A DNA stretch of 64,000 bases from positions 248,001-312,000 of the forward strand of contig CAZGQM010000004.1 of NCBI GenBank assembly GCA_964528055.1, written 5' to 3'. The notes beneath the pieces were generated by a model. That model did not search any database. It saw nothing but the letters and a program-made list of their open reading frames with translations, and was not told where the DNA came from. Each line of letters opens with the position of its first letter. Position 1 is the first letter of the stretch. Origin of the DNA: Geoanaerobacter sp964528055 (GTDB taxonomy: Bacteria; Desulfobacterota; Desulfuromonadia; Geobacterales; DSM-12255). Both the position numbers and the translations under genes were made by a program. Shown here in pieces: positions 7,771 to 17,044 of this stretch.

Positions 7771-9822
7771 ATGGAACAGTATGCAGTAGTCTTTGCCCTG
7801 GCCTGCGCCGCCGCGGCTGTTGTCTACGGGTTGGTAACAGCCCAGTGGATTCTGGGGCTCCCCCAGGGTAACGAGCGTATGAAGCAGATCGCCGCGGCAA
7901 TCCAGGAAGGGGCCGGCGCCTACATGAAGCGCCAGTACACTATCATTGCCATGGTCGGTGTTGTCATGTTCGTGCTTCTCTTTGCAACCCTCGGTGCAAA
8001 AACCGCTATTGGCTTTGCGGTAGGTGCGATCTTCTCGGGCCTTACCGGCTTTATAGGAATGTTCGTCTCGGTCCGCGCCAACGTAAGGACCACCGAGGCA
8101 GCCAAGTCTGGAATCCACAAAGCTCTGAACGTCGCCTTCAAGGGTGGGGCCATCACCGGCATGCTGGTGGTAGGTCTCGGCCTGCTTGGTGTTGCGGGCT
8201 ACTACATGATTTTGCTGAAGCTTATGCCCGGCGCTCCAGTCAAGGACGTGGTCACCCAATTGGTGGGCCTCGGTTTTGGTGGATCGCTTATCTCCATCTT
8301 TGCCCGGCTTGGCGGTGGAATCTTCACAAAAGGTGCGGACGTTGGAGCAGACCTGGTAGGCAAGGTTGAAGCCGGCATACCAGAGGACGATCCACGTAAC
8401 CCTGCCGTTATTGCCGACAACGTCGGAGACAACGTCGGAGACTGCGCTGGCATGGCTGCCGACCTGTTCGAGACCTATGCCGTAACCCTGATCGCTGCCA
8501 TGCTGCTCGGAGCAATCGCCTTTACCGGCAATACCAGCGCCGTCAGCTACCCGCTGATTCTCGGTGGCATCTCCATTGTCACATCCATCATCGGCACCTA
8601 CTTTGTCAAACTTGGTGAGAACCAGAAGATCATGCCTGCACTCTACAAGGGGCTGATCGCCTCGGCTGTACTCGCCTGCATCGCCTTCTATTTCGTAACC
8701 GTCCAGATGTTTCCACAGGGCCTGACCAACGCTGGCGGTCAAACCTTTAGTGCGATGAGCATCTTTATTTCCGCCATCGTCGGCCTTGTAGTAACCGGCG
8801 CCATCTTCTGGATCACCGAATACTATACCTCCACCGAATACGGCCCGGTACAGCACATCGCACAGGCTTCCACCACCGGTCACGGCACCAATGTTATCGC
8901 CGGTCTTGGTGTATCCATGAAGTCCACGGCTGCACCGGTTATCGTTATTGCCGCCGGTATTATCGTTTCCTTCAATAGCGCTGGTGTATATGGCATCGCA
9001 ATTGCCGCGGTCTCAATGCTCTCCCTGACCGGTATCGTCGTTGCCATGGACGCTTATGGCCCGATCACCGACAACGCCGGTGGTATTGCCGAGATGGCAG
9101 AATTGGACGACTCGGTCCGCGCAGTAACCGATCCGCTCGACGCCGTCGGCAACACAACCAAGGCAGTTACCAAAGGCTATGCCATTGGTTCCGCTGGTCT
9201 GGCCGCTGTAATACTTTTCACATCTTATGTGGATGAACTGAAACTCGTCGGGAATTCAATTACCTTTGACCTTTCCGACCCGTACATCATTGTCGGCCTC
9301 TTCATAGGCGGCATGCTCCCTTACTACTTCGCAGCCCTCTGCATGGAGGCTGTAGGCAAGGCGGGTGGTGCGGTCGTTGTGGAAGTCCGCAGACAGTTCC
9401 GCGAAATAAAAGGTATCATGGAAGGAACGGGCAAGCCCGACTATGCAGCCTGCGTCGATATAGTCACCAAGACTGCGCTGAAGGAGATGGTTATCCCCGG
9501 CATTATCCCCATAGCGGTACCGGTACTGGTCGGCTTTACTCTCGGCCCCAAAGCCCTGGGTGGCGTTATCGTAGGCTCGATCGTCACCGGCATTTTCGTG
9601 GCAATCTCCATGACCACCGGTGGGGGAGCTTGGGATAATGCCAAGAAATACATCGAAGACGGCCACCATGGCGGCAAGGGTGGTGAAGCCCATAAGGCTG
9701 CCGTTACCGGAGACACTGTCGGTGACCCGTATAAGGATACCGCTGGTCCTGCTGTCAACCCGATGATCAAGATCATCAATATCGTCTCACTGCTGATCGT
9801 GCCGCTCTTGAACAAGATGTGA
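7771..9822 (+). CDS. hppA: Membrane-bound proton-translocating pyrophosphatase, K+-independent type
   Basis: 683 residues with about 15 membrane segments. The enzyme couples hydrolysis of pyrophosphate to ion export across the inner membrane. The catalytic signature GADVGADLVGKVE and the double acidic DNVGDNVGDCAG stretch are intact (about 188-230). At 460-465 the sequence reads GNTTKA: Lys464 sits where K+-dependent pumps have Ala. From mutational work on the Carboxydothermus enzyme, this Lys replaces the potassium ion, so K+-independence is predicted. Proton rather than sodium pumping is likely but not proven by sequence reading. AGGAGG lies 10 bases before the ATG. Single gene with its own terminator. 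Confidence 0.95.
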   Translation: MEQYAVVFALACAAAAVVYGLVTAQWILGLPQGNERMKQIAAAIQEGAGAYMKRQYTIIAMVGVVMFVLLFATLGAKTAIGFAVGAIFSGLTGFIGMFVSVRANVRTTEAAKSGIHKALNVAFKGGAITGMLVVGLGLLGVAGYYMILLKLMPGAPVKDVVTQLVGLGFGGSLISIFARLGGGIFTKGADVGADLVGKVEAGIPEDDPRNPAVIADNVGDNVGDCAGMAADLFETYAVTLIAAMLLGAIAFTGNTSAVSYPLILGGISIVTSIIGTYFVKLGENQKIMPALYKGLIASAVLACIAFYFVTVQMFPQGLTNAGGQTFSAMSIFISAIVGLVVTGAIFWITEYYTSTEYGPVQHIAQASTTGHGTNVIAGLGVSMKSTAAPVIVIAAGIIVSFNSAGVYGIAIAAVSMLSLTGIVVAMDAYGPITDNAGGIAEMAELDDSVRAVTDPLDAVGNTTKAVTKGYAIGSAGLAAVILFTSYVDELKLVGNSITFDLSDPYIIVGLFIGGMLPYYFAALCMEAVGKAGGAVVVEVRRQFREIKGIMEGTGKPDYAACVDIVTKTALKEMVIPGIIPIAVPVLVGFTLGPKALGGVIVGSIVTGIFVAISMTTGGGAWDNAKKYIEDGHHGGKGGEAHKAAVTGDTVGDPYKDTAGPAVNPMIKIINIVSLLIVPLLNKM

Positions 9823-9845
9823 TACAACCCAATTCATTTGCTATT

Positions 9846-9879
9846 AAGGGGGCTCGGAATTATCCGGGCCCTTTTTTTG
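9846..9879 (+). terminator. Rho-independent terminator after hppA
   Basis: GC-rich hairpin (left arm 9846-9858, right arm 9863-9873, with a two-base bulge) followed by seven T residues, 23 bases after the hppA stop. Confidence 0.8.
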
Positions 9880-10074
9880 TGGGTAATTCATCACTCTTTT
9901 ACTAATCTTGACTATAAATTCTTCGCGTACCATCCTTAATAACTCATGTATCCTGGATAAAGAGCTCGTTAGAACCATGTCAAATCAACACTGAATGAGC
10001 AAAGATGCTTTCAGAGCAAGTACTTTTCTGATAGAATTTCCATCTTACATCGATGCATGTTCCAGGAGTATTGT

Positions 10075-10407
10075 GTGCACGAAATGTCTATTATGCAGAG
10101 CATTGTCGAGATATGCGAGCAGCACGCGACTGGACGACGTGTACTGTCAGTGACCCTGGAGATCGGCAGACTCGCCGGAGTAGTCCCCGAGTCTCTGGAA
10201 TTCTGTTTTTCTGCATGCGCAATAGGCACAGTGCTGGAAGGCGCAGAACTCGTCATAGAGACCATACCAGGCCAGGGACGCTGCTACGGCTGCAGAGCCG
10301 TGTTTTTGTGCAGTTCGCATTACGAACCATGCCCTGACTGCGGGTGCTATCAAGTGGAACTTCTTGCAGGAGAAGAGCTGCGGGTCAAGGAGCTGGATGT
10401 TGAATAG
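10075..10407 (+). CDS. hypA: Hydrogenase nickel-incorporation protein HypA
   Basis: 110 residues from the GTG at 10075. Two facts support this start: AGGAG at 10064-10068, 6 bases upstream, and the conserved N-terminal MHEMSI, where His2 is a nickel ligand and must be at the very N-terminus. The longer ATG frame from 10057 would add six residues before it. The zinc finger is formed by CYGC (about 69-72) and CPDC (about 86-89). HypA works with HypB to deliver Ni to the hydrogenase large subunit. It is separated from the other hyp genes by about 8 kb and stands alone between hppA and a kinase gene. Confidence 0.92.
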   Translation: MHEMSIMQSIVEICEQHATGRRVLSVTLEIGRLAGVVPESLEFCFSACAIGTVLEGAELVIETIPGQGRCYGCRAVFLCSSHYEPCPDCGCYQVELLAGEELRVKELDVE

Positions 10408-10534
10408 TCCTGAAGTACCCTGAACGTGAATCTGTACCGCACCCTTATCAACAAACCCCTGGAACGAATCTGGATCTACGTCGGACAACTTAGGACCACC
10501 TTGTAATTATTGTAAGCCAGGGGATAACTCCGTT

Positions 10535-12790
10535 ATGTACACATCATTCAAAAGGGCACTTACCCTCAATACCGTTCTGCTCGCCGCACTGCCGATACTA
10601 GGGTTTGGGCTCATTGCTCTCCAGTTCCAGAAAAGGGACCTGGAAAAGGTGATTGTCAACGAGAGCAAGGCGCTCGCAAAATCGGCCACTGCAGAGACCC
10701 GAGCTTACCTGCATCACGCACTCCTGCAACTTGAAAACCTGACCGAGTTGATCCTTGCCGACCCATCCGTTGGCAATATAGCCTTCAACGCCCTCGTGGA
10801 GAAGGATATCGGTTCGCCGGGACACTTCGAATCTCTTCTGCTGCTCGACAGACAGGGACAGGTAAGGATGAGGGGAACGCCACCAGGCACTGACGTGGGA
10901 GCAGGAGCCATAGACACGAACTTCTCCAATCAGGATATTTTCAAGAATGCCGTCAATAGCGGCAAGCCGATCTGGTCGAAAACCTTCATCTCAACCAGAA
11001 ACAATCTTGCTGCAGTAACTCTTGCATACCCCTTCAAAAACGGGGTAATCCTCGGAACTATAAACCTCGGCCCGCTCAACGACATTGCAGACAGAATCGG
11101 AGAGGATAACGGCTACGCCTACATAGTAAATCAGGAAGGTCGCCTGATCGTCCATCCGGATCGCTCCCTCGTGACCGGCCAAGAGGATGTTTCAAACATC
11201 TCGATCGTAAAGGGAGGAAGGGAGGGAAAGTTCGGCACGTACCGCTATCCCTTCCGCGGAGTTGAGCGATTGGGGAGTGTGGTTGGCGTGCCGGAAACCG
11301 GCTGGCTGGTCGCGGTTGCAGAAAGAACCGACGTTGCATTTGCTCCGCTGGTCAAATTACAGAAGATACTTCTCGCGGGGATGCTCACTGCAATCGCCCT
11401 TGCAGCTCTCTCAGCAATCTGGAGCCTCACCAGACTCTTCAAGCCTCTGACGACGTTGATCGAAAACGTCCAGAAGGTCTCGCGCGGCGATTACAGCTTT
11501 GTGACCCCCGAACCCAGCTTTCAAGAGATAGACCGGCTCTCCGTCAATTTCAATGCTATGGCTGAAGCGGTAAACAGCCGTGAAGAGCAGTTACAGCAGC
11601 GCAACGAAGAGCTGGCCATGGCAGAAGAAGAGCTGCGCCAGCAGGTAGACGAGTACCAGCGTAGCCAGGATGAGCTGTGCGAGACGAATCATGCACTTAA
11701 CTCCCTGATCCTGGCATCACCGCTGGCCATCGTCGCATTCGGGATCAACGGCCAAGTCAAGCTATGGAATCCTGCGGCAGAGAAAATGTTCGGTTGGAAG
11801 ATTTCCGACGCCGTCGGGCAACTCTGCCCTCTGGCCTGCCGCGAGGGAGCAGATCTGTTCTGGGATCTCTGTGCGGCTGTTATTTCCGAGGAAAGGATCA
11901 TAACTATCGAGATGTCTAGATCCAGACTGGACGGAACTCAACTGGAGGTAGCGGTTTCCGCTGCACCACTTTTGGGGGCTGATGGCCTGTTATCTGGAGT
12001 TATGACGGTTATTGCCGATATAACAGATCGCAAACGGGTTGACGAGGAGCTTCGCAGCCTCAATTCCCGCCTTGAGTCTAGGGTTATCGAACGAACCGGA
12101 CAGCTGGAGGCGGCCAACCGAGAGCTGGCAACCTTCTGCTACTCAATGTCACATGATCTGCGAGCGCCGCTCGGTCATATCGGCAGTTACTGCCAGACAA
12201 TGCTGGAGGATTGTTCAGGACTGGATGAACTGGGACGCAACTGCTTGGAACGGATGGATCGGATAAGCCATCGCCTCCTGCAGTTGATTGACGGTCTCAT
12301 GGACATGTATCGACTTACGCGATGTGAAATGCAAAGAGACATAATTGATCTCAGCGACATGGCTATAGAGATAAGTGGAGAATTGCAGAGCTCCGAACCA
12401 AAACGCCATGTTACCTTCTCCATTACCCCCGGTGTGACGGCATCGGGTGACCCGCGCCTTCTCAGGATTGTACTTCAGAACCTGCTCTGTAATGCCTGGA
12501 AGTATTCGGGCAAGGAGGAATCACCCATAATCGAGTTTGGTTGTTTGCCTACCCATACCGGGCAGGCCTTCTTTGTGAGCGACAATGGTGTTGGATTTGA
12601 CATGGCACATGCCGACCGGCTGTTTGCTCCATTCAGCAGGCTGCACGGTGATGACGAGTTCTCCGGCACCGGAATTGGGCTTGCCACGGTTCAACGCATC
12701 GTCACGCGCCATGGAGGCCAGGTTTGGGCCGAGGCCGAATCAGGCCATGGCGCCAAATTCTACTTTACAGTCGGCACTGCCTCAAGTTAA
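10535..12790 (+). CDS. Sensor histidine kinase with Cache, HAMP and PAS domains
   Basis: 751 residues. Membrane segment 1 at about 12-32, a periplasmic double-Cache-like sensor to about 275 (YAYIVNQEGRLIVHPD is typical of Cache cores), membrane segment 2 at about 278-300, HAMP at about 300-352, a Gln/Glu-rich coiled coil to about 385, a PAS domain at about 390-500 ending in the TVIADITDRKR PAC motif, then a second short coiled coil. The phosphorylated residue is His540 in SMSHDLRAPL, a phytochrome-like H box. N, G1 (DNGVGFD) and G2 (GTGIGLA) boxes are intact. Cache domains bind small extracellular ligands. No response regulator is adjacent. The gene converges on the chemoreceptor operon with only 5 bases between stops. 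Confidence 0.92.
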   Translation: MYTSFKRALTLNTVLLAALPILGFGLIALQFQKRDLEKVIVNESKALAKSATAETRAYLHHALLQLENLTELILADPSVGNIAFNALVEKDIGSPGHFESLLLLDRQGQVRMRGTPPGTDVGAGAIDTNFSNQDIFKNAVNSGKPIWSKTFISTRNNLAAVTLAYPFKNGVILGTINLGPLNDIADRIGEDNGYAYIVNQEGRLIVHPDRSLVTGQEDVSNISIVKGGREGKFGTYRYPFRGVERLGSVVGVPETGWLVAVAERTDVAFAPLVKLQKILLAGMLTAIALAALSAIWSLTRLFKPLTTLIENVQKVSRGDYSFVTPEPSFQEIDRLSVNFNAMAEAVNSREEQLQQRNEELAMAEEELRQQVDEYQRSQDELCETNHALNSLILASPLAIVAFGINGQVKLWNPAAEKMFGWKISDAVGQLCPLACREGADLFWDLCAAVISEERIITIEMSRSRLDGTQLEVAVSAAPLLGADGLLSGVMTVIADITDRKRVDEELRSLNSRLESRVIERTGQLEAANRELATFCYSMSHDLRAPLGHIGSYCQTMLEDCSGLDELGRNCLERMDRISHRLLQLIDGLMDMYRLTRCEMQRDIIDLSDMAIEISGELQSSEPKRHVTFSITPGVTASGDPRLLRIVLQNLLCNAWKYSGKEESPIIEFGCLPTHTGQAFFVSDNGVGFDMAHADRLFAPFSRLHGDDEFSGTGIGLATVQRIVTRHGGQVWAEAESGHGAKFYFTVGTASS

Positions 12791-12795
12791 ATGAA

Positions 12796-14424
12796 TTACG
12801 CAGTTGAGACGGCACCTACGTCATCAAGCCTGAATTTGCTCACCATAGTCTCAAGCTTTTTCACCTGTTGATCGAGGTCCCTTGCAGCGTCCGATGACTC
12901 AAATGCGCTTGTCGCGTTTTGACGAGTAACGTCATTCATCTGTATAACTGCCCTGCTTATCTGATCAAGTCCGCTTGCCTGACTCTGGCTTGCAAGGGAG
13001 ATTTCATCGGTGAGTCTGCCGATGGAAAGTGCCCCCTCAACAGCCCCGACAAGATGTTCATCGATTTTTCGGGACAGCTTCTCCCCTTTCTCCGTCAGCT
13101 CAACAGAAGCCTGAATAAGGGTTTCGGTCTGTTTTGCCGCCTCGGTCGATCGCCTGGCGAGTTGACGTATTTCATCCGTCAGGACTTCAAAATCGTTCCC
13201 GGCCCCTTCCACATGAGCGGCTTCAATAGCTGCGTTGACCCCAAGCAACCCGGATAGCATCGAAATGTTGTTCAGGTCGTCGATAAGGTACTGAAACTCA
13301 TTATTAAGTTTTTCGACATCTTCGGATTTTCCGGTACCCGAGTCAAACTGGATATGTCGACCGAAATCTTGAAGGCGGGTAACAGCATCCTCGCAACGGA
13401 CCGAAAGATTACGGATCTCATTGGCAACGACACCGAACCCACCCGCTGACGAACGAACCCTCACCGCCTTATCGGCGGCGCTAGTGGAAAGAGTGCCGGT
13501 CTCATTCGCTATGGAGTTTATCTCCTTGATTATGAGTGAGGTATTGTCGGCAGATGACCGGATCTCACTCATGGCTTCCAGCATCCGCTCCATAGCCTCT
13601 TTTGCAGTAGAGATCGATTCAGTTGCACGTTGAGAGTTGATTCGTGCATCAGAGGTGTTCTGGGCACTCTTCTTCGAACTTTCTGCGATCTGCGCAAGGT
13701 TGTCAGATGTCTCTGACAACTGGCGTCCCTGTTCGGTCGCACCTTTTGAGACGATTGCACTGCTTTGGGAGATCCGGCTGCCTACATTCGAGACCAGATC
13801 AACGGTTTCAGCGACCTGCGATATTGCTGCATGGAGCGATTCCGCGGTCACATTCATTGCTTTCTTGATAACGGCATGTTCGCCTTGGTACCTGCCCCGC
13901 ATCCGGGAACTCAGATCGTAGCCCGCCAGGCGCCCCAGGACTGCACCGGCTTCATTGAGAGGATCAATGACTGCATCCAGCGTCCCGTTGACGCCACCTA
14001 TTAGGTCACGCCAGATCCCCTCATAGTCCCAGTCGTTTCCCCTGGTTCGCAACCTACCCTTACCGATGTTCCCAATCAGATTCTGCGTTTCGCTATGCAT
14101 CCCGTAAAGGGTTGCCAAAAGTGTGTTAAGGTTTCGCTTGATATCGTTGTACTCGCCTTTGTACTCATCGATTACAAAGGGCGGTATCTTCCCGTGGGCA
14201 ATCTCGTCAATAGCGTTTGCCGCAAGTCGCAGGGGGGATACGAGAGTATCGAGCATCCTGTTTACCAGCGCGATCAACTCGCCATCAGCACCCGTGTGTG
14301 CTGTCGTGTCACCGCGTTTATCCAGCTCACCATTCATCATCGCTTCAGCGAGCTTCTGAATTTCGTCATGAACAGTAGGCAGATCATTGTTGTCGCAAAT
14401 CGCCAATACCTTAGCTTTTCTCAT
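12796..14424 (-). CDS. Soluble chemoreceptor (MCP) with two HAMP-like units and a duplicated signalling tip
   Basis: 542 residues with no membrane segment and no signal peptide, so it should be cytoplasmic. Two HAMP-like segments are at about 50-104 and 147-197 (each has the PL...A...IA.GD/GYDL...GE...I pattern). The coiled-coil signalling part follows. Two tip-like sequences are present: a degenerate one at about 300-345 (VVANEIRNLSVR retained, the NLLALNAAVEAARAGE part lost) and a better one at about 385-425 (LGVNAAIEAAH, LTDEIRQLARR). It starts 1 base after the stop of the hydrogenase protease gene and is the last gene of the hydrogenase operon. Inferred role: reporting the state of the hydrogenase or its products to a chemotaxis-type CheA/CheW array. 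Confidence 0.88.
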   Translation of the reverse strand: MRKAKVLAICDNNDLPTVHDEIQKLAEAMMNGELDKRGDTTAHTGADGELIALVNRMLDTLVSPLRLAANAIDEIAHGKIPPFVIDEYKGEYNDIKRNLNTLLATLYGMHSETQNLIGNIGKGRLRTRGNDWDYEGIWRDLIGGVNGTLDAVIDPLNEAGAVLGRLAGYDLSSRMRGRYQGEHAVIKKAMNVTAESLHAAISQVAETVDLVSNVGSRISQSSAIVSKGATEQGRQLSETSDNLAQIAESSKKSAQNTSDARINSQRATESISTAKEAMERMLEAMSEIRSSADNTSLIIKEINSIANETGTLSTSAADKAVRVRSSAGGFGVVANEIRNLSVRCEDAVTRLQDFGRHIQFDSGTGKSEDVEKLNNEFQYLIDDLNNISMLSGLLGVNAAIEAAHVEGAGNDFEVLTDEIRQLARRSTEAAKQTETLIQASVELTEKGEKLSRKIDEHLVGAVEGALSIGRLTDEISLASQSQASGLDQISRAVIQMNDVTRQNATSAFESSDAARDLDQQVKKLETMVSKFRLDDVGAVSTA

Positions 14425-14425
14425 C

Positions 14426-14944
14426 TCAAGATCCTCGTTGAAACTGAGTTATCTGCTGCAGACAAGCAACAGCAGCATCGTTTAGAGCTGCCGACGTTTC
14501 AGGTGTCATATAATCCCGCATCCGGTTGAAACATCGCCCTTCTATTCCAATCAGCATAATATTTGTTGGGAGCTTCTCAGGGCAGAGTATTTTCCCAACG
14601 TCAATTGTCTCCTTAAGTCCAATGCCATGAGCGGATAGAGCTGTGTTGCAGCAGGTCGGCAGATCCTCCCAGGAGATGCAATGGATCGTCCCTGGTGGAG
14701 CGCCGAACTGTACGGCATCGACCACGATCATCGAGCGTTCGTACCCGGTCAGTCGGTCGAGCAGTGAAAGACCGCCAACCCCTGAATATTCAACCCTTGT
14801 CTCGCCTGGCAACTCCATGCCCTGAAGCTTTCGGTAAATCTCATATCCTGCCGCGTCATCTGCTATCAGTTCGTTGCCGATGCACACAACAAGAGTGCCC
14901 CCTGTGCTGTGGCTAGTTATTGGATCTTTATCCTCGTTCGGCAT
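14426..14944 (-). CDS. [NiFe] hydrogenase maturation endopeptidase (HycI/HupD family)
   Basis: 172 residues. After nickel insertion these proteases remove the C-terminal peptide of the large subunit. Signature residues are in place: the first acidic Ni ligand in CIGNELIADDAAG, the second in VVDAVQFG, and the His in LSAHGIGL. The substrate should be the large subunit encoded two genes upstream, which has a 25-residue C-terminal tail after its last Cys/His motif. The first 27 bases overlap the end of the V4R-like gene upstream; an internal start is possible since the family core begins at about residue 17. One base separates it from the chemoreceptor gene. Confidence 0.9.
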   Translation of the reverse strand: MPNEDKDPITSHSTGGTLVVCIGNELIADDAAGYEIYRKLQGMELPGETRVEYSGVGGLSLLDRLTGYERSMIVVDAVQFGAPPGTIHCISWEDLPTCCNTALSAHGIGLKETIDVGKILCPEKLPTNIMLIGIEGRCFNRMRDYMTPETSAALNDAAVACLQQITQFQRGS

Positions 14945-15375
14945 TGTTCCCCACTGCTCATTATCTCGGATTTCACCGGCCTACTGATAAGCTCATTTAC
15001 TATGCCGTCAAAGTATGAATGGAACAACCTGCACATGGCACTCCCTGTCTGAATACCCCGTAAGGAACAGACGTCCCTTAAAATGCACCGGTTAAAGAAG
15101 AGATCAAACTCCGCACCAGAACCTTCCAGGGAGAATTCGAATCCTGCCTTCATTCTTTCAGAGAGAACATCGATAGCTTCAGCAAGGGATGGATTGTTCA
15201 GATGTACAGGGAGCTTCTTTGCCATTTCCCTTCCGGCAATCCGCCCGACCGGGGCTGTAGCGCCTCCCATGGTATTATCGATCGTGGAGGTGAAAATATC
15301 GATCAGGAAGGCCACTTCAGAGAACGCCTTTTGATGGTCCTGCATGGTTACTTCCTGCACTGTTTCGCCATTCAT
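14917..15375 (-). CDS. V4R-like small protein in hydrogenase operon (second copy)
   Basis: 152 residues. Not a named family that I can be certain of, but the end of the protein has the V4R (4-vinyl reductase/hydrocarbon-binding) layout: a helix with FNRCILR, a second helix with MCRLFHSYFDGIV, and a closing strand after SSGEQC. It is a distant paralogue of the 178-residue protein at 18005; three Cys positions line up between them (FNRC/FRDC, AMC/SLC, GEQC/GENAC). V4R domains bind small molecules or metals in sensory proteins. Its ATG overlaps the ferredoxin stop (ATGA); a second ATG at 15345 with AGGAAG upstream is an alternative start. Function inferred only from position. Confidence 0.6.
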   Translation of the reverse strand: MNGETVQEVTMQDHQKAFSEVAFLIDIFTSTIDNTMGGATAPVGRIAGREMAKKLPVHLNNPSLAEAIDVLSERMKAGFEFSLEGSGAEFDLFFNRCILRDVCSLRGIQTGSAMCRLFHSYFDGIVNELISRPVKSEIMSSGEQCRTRIKIQ

Positions 15376-15623
15376 AGAAACTTCTCCATTTTGTTGCAGA
15401 ACTCAAGGTCTCGGTAGAAATTCTTTACCGTATGATAATTGGCGTGACTGATGGCTCCCGATGGACAGATGTAGGCGCAACTCAGGCATGCTATGCAATC
15501 TTCAGGATACTTGTTCACCGAAATTCTCTTATCCGTCTCATATTCGAATACCTTTGTCGGGCAGATGTCTACGCACATTTCACATCCGCGACAGGCCTCT
15601 TCATGAATTGTGATCTCCACCAT
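15372..15623 (-). CDS. 2x[4Fe-4S] ferredoxin of the hydrogenase operon
   Basis: 83 residues from the ATG at 15623, whose A is the last base of the large-subunit stop codon (TGATG). Two Cys clusters, CRGCEMCVDICP (about 9-20) and CIACLSCAYICPSGA (about 43-57), each give C-x2-C-x2-C-x3-C-P, typical of bacterial two-cluster ferredoxins. The last 25 residues have no Cys. It is the only electron carrier encoded in the operon, so it probably receives or donates the hydrogenase electrons. The longer open frame upstream reads through the large-subunit gene and is not used. Confidence 0.9.
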   Translation of the reverse strand: MVEITIHEEACRGCEMCVDICPTKVFEYETDKRISVNKYPEDCIACLSCAYICPSGAISHANYHTVKNFYRDLEFCNKMEKFL

Positions 15624-17044
15624 CAGCTTTGCCTCCGTATTGTCTGCACTACCGAATCTCCCTTGGTTACCGTGATTTCGAGCGGCATGTTGCCAAGGGC
15701 ATGTGTGGCACACGACAGGCATGGATCGTAACACCTGATGCCGAATTCGACCGCATTCATGAGTGCGTTGTTGTCCGGCTTGCCGATCACATGTGAGGCC
15801 GCAGCCTGCGCAATCGTCCGATTGATCAAGGTGTAGTTCTGCTGCGTTGCCACGATCAGATTCGCCGCTCGGATAATACCGTTCTCATCGATTTCATAAT
15901 CATGAATGAGCGTTCCTCGCGGAGCTTCGACATGCCCAACCCCTCTGCCACCTCGGAAACGGACAGGAACGCGCGTCTCCCCCTTTAGCGCTGGATTGCC
16001 GATTATCTCCTTGGCCCTCTCAGCCGCGTACAGAAGCTCTATGAGACGGGCATAGGTTTGGAGAACTGTTGCATGACAAGTGCGGCCGGCAAGCTCCCGG
16101 AATGCTGCTAATTCGCTGTCGGCACCCGGAGTCCCATATGAATCTGCAACGTTTATCCGTGCCATGGGTCCCACGCGGTATTCATGATGCTGATCTTCGC
16201 GGGACAGATGTACCTGCTTCATGTACGACCATTCAACAACTGATTCCACAAGATATTTGTCGTACTCTTCGACTCCAAATTCAACCATTAGTGAACCTGT
16301 TTCATCAATGGCCCTGAGCTTACCCTCGATCATCGAGACCTTGTTGTCCTTGACGGTGCCAAGACTCCAGGAAGGAGTTATCCACTCTTTCAGTATCGCA
16401 GGGTGAAGATCTATCTGCTTCAACAGAAGCTGTTTCGCTATGGGCGCAAGCTCCTGCAACAGAACGAGCGCTTCATCAATCCAGGACTCCAGAAGCCTGC
16501 TCTTTTCCCCATCCAGCACAAACGTTATCCCGCCTGCTACCGATGTCACCGGATGCGTTCCCCGTCCGCCGACGAGTTCGTTGATCTTCTGGCCTAGGGT
16601 TCTGCAGCGGAGAGCCTTCTTGGCAACCTCGGGAACTGCCTTTACTACACCTACAATGTTTCTGATAGCCGGGTCAGCATCGATCCCCAGCACGAGATCC
16701 GGTCCCTGCAAGGCGAAGAGGGAAAGGGCATGTGAGTGTATCAGGTGCCCCATATACATCAGTTCCCGCAGAAGTTTAGCCGCTGGTGGTGCTTCCACGC
16801 CTGCCGCATGGTCCAGCGCGTTTGTTGCGGAGAGATGATGTGCCGTCGGGCAGACGCCGCAGATGCGGGCCGTTATGAGTGGCATACGGTCAGCTTCCAT
16901 GCCGACCAGTATCCGTTCAAAGCCACGGAGTTCGTTGACGACAAGGCCAGCCGATGCCAGGGAACCATCGTCGGCAAGGTTCAAATAGACCCGCGCATGC
17001 CCTTCGATACGGGTGACAGGGTCGATGGTAATCGTTTTATTCAT
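15623..17044 (-). CDS. [NiFe] hydrogenase large subunit (cytoplasmic, Mvh/group 3-like)
   Basis: 473 residues from the ATG at 17044, which overlaps the small-subunit stop by 8 bases. Starts ITIDPVTRIEGHARV, typical of the large subunit. The nickel-binding cysteines are Cys62/Cys65 in RICGVCPTAHH and Cys442/Cys445 in DPCLSCATH. A 25-residue tail after His448 is the expected substrate of the protease encoded downstream. There is no Tat signal on the partner subunit, so the enzyme is cytoplasmic. The length and the RICGVCPTAHH form fit F420-non-reducing (Mvh-like) hydrogenases. It splits or forms H2 at the Ni-Fe site. All four Ni ligands are Cys, so no selenocysteine is needed. Confidence 0.95.
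   Translation of the reverse strand: MNKTITIDPVTRIEGHARVYLNLADDGSLASAGLVVNELRGFERILVGMEADRMPLITARICGVCPTAHHLSATNALDHAAGVEAPPAAKLLRELMYMGHLIHSHALSLFALQGPDLVLGIDADPAIRNIVGVVKAVPEVAKKALRCRTLGQKINELVGGRGTHPVTSVAGGITFVLDGEKSRLLESWIDEALVLLQELAPIAKQLLLKQIDLHPAILKEWITPSWSLGTVKDNKVSMIEGKLRAIDETGSLMVEFGVEEYDKYLVESVVEWSYMKQVHLSREDQHHEYRVGPMARINVADSYGTPGADSELAAFRELAGRTCHATVLQTYARLIELLYAAERAKEIIGNPALKGETRVPVRFRGGRGVGHVEAPRGTLIHDYEIDENGIIRAANLIVATQQNYTLINRTIAQAAASHVIGKPDNNALMNAVEFGIRCYDPCLSCATHALGNMPLEITVTKGDSVVQTIRRQS

Noticed and set aside
7729..8883. A 384-residue minus-strand frame within hppA
   Set aside because: Antisense of a clear membrane pyrophosphatase; low-complexity Asp/Gly-rich translation with no recognisable domain.
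15623..17044. Possible selenocysteine hydrogenase, suggested by selB in the window
   Set aside because: All four nickel-binding positions are encoded by Cys codons and no in-frame TGA interrupts the gene.
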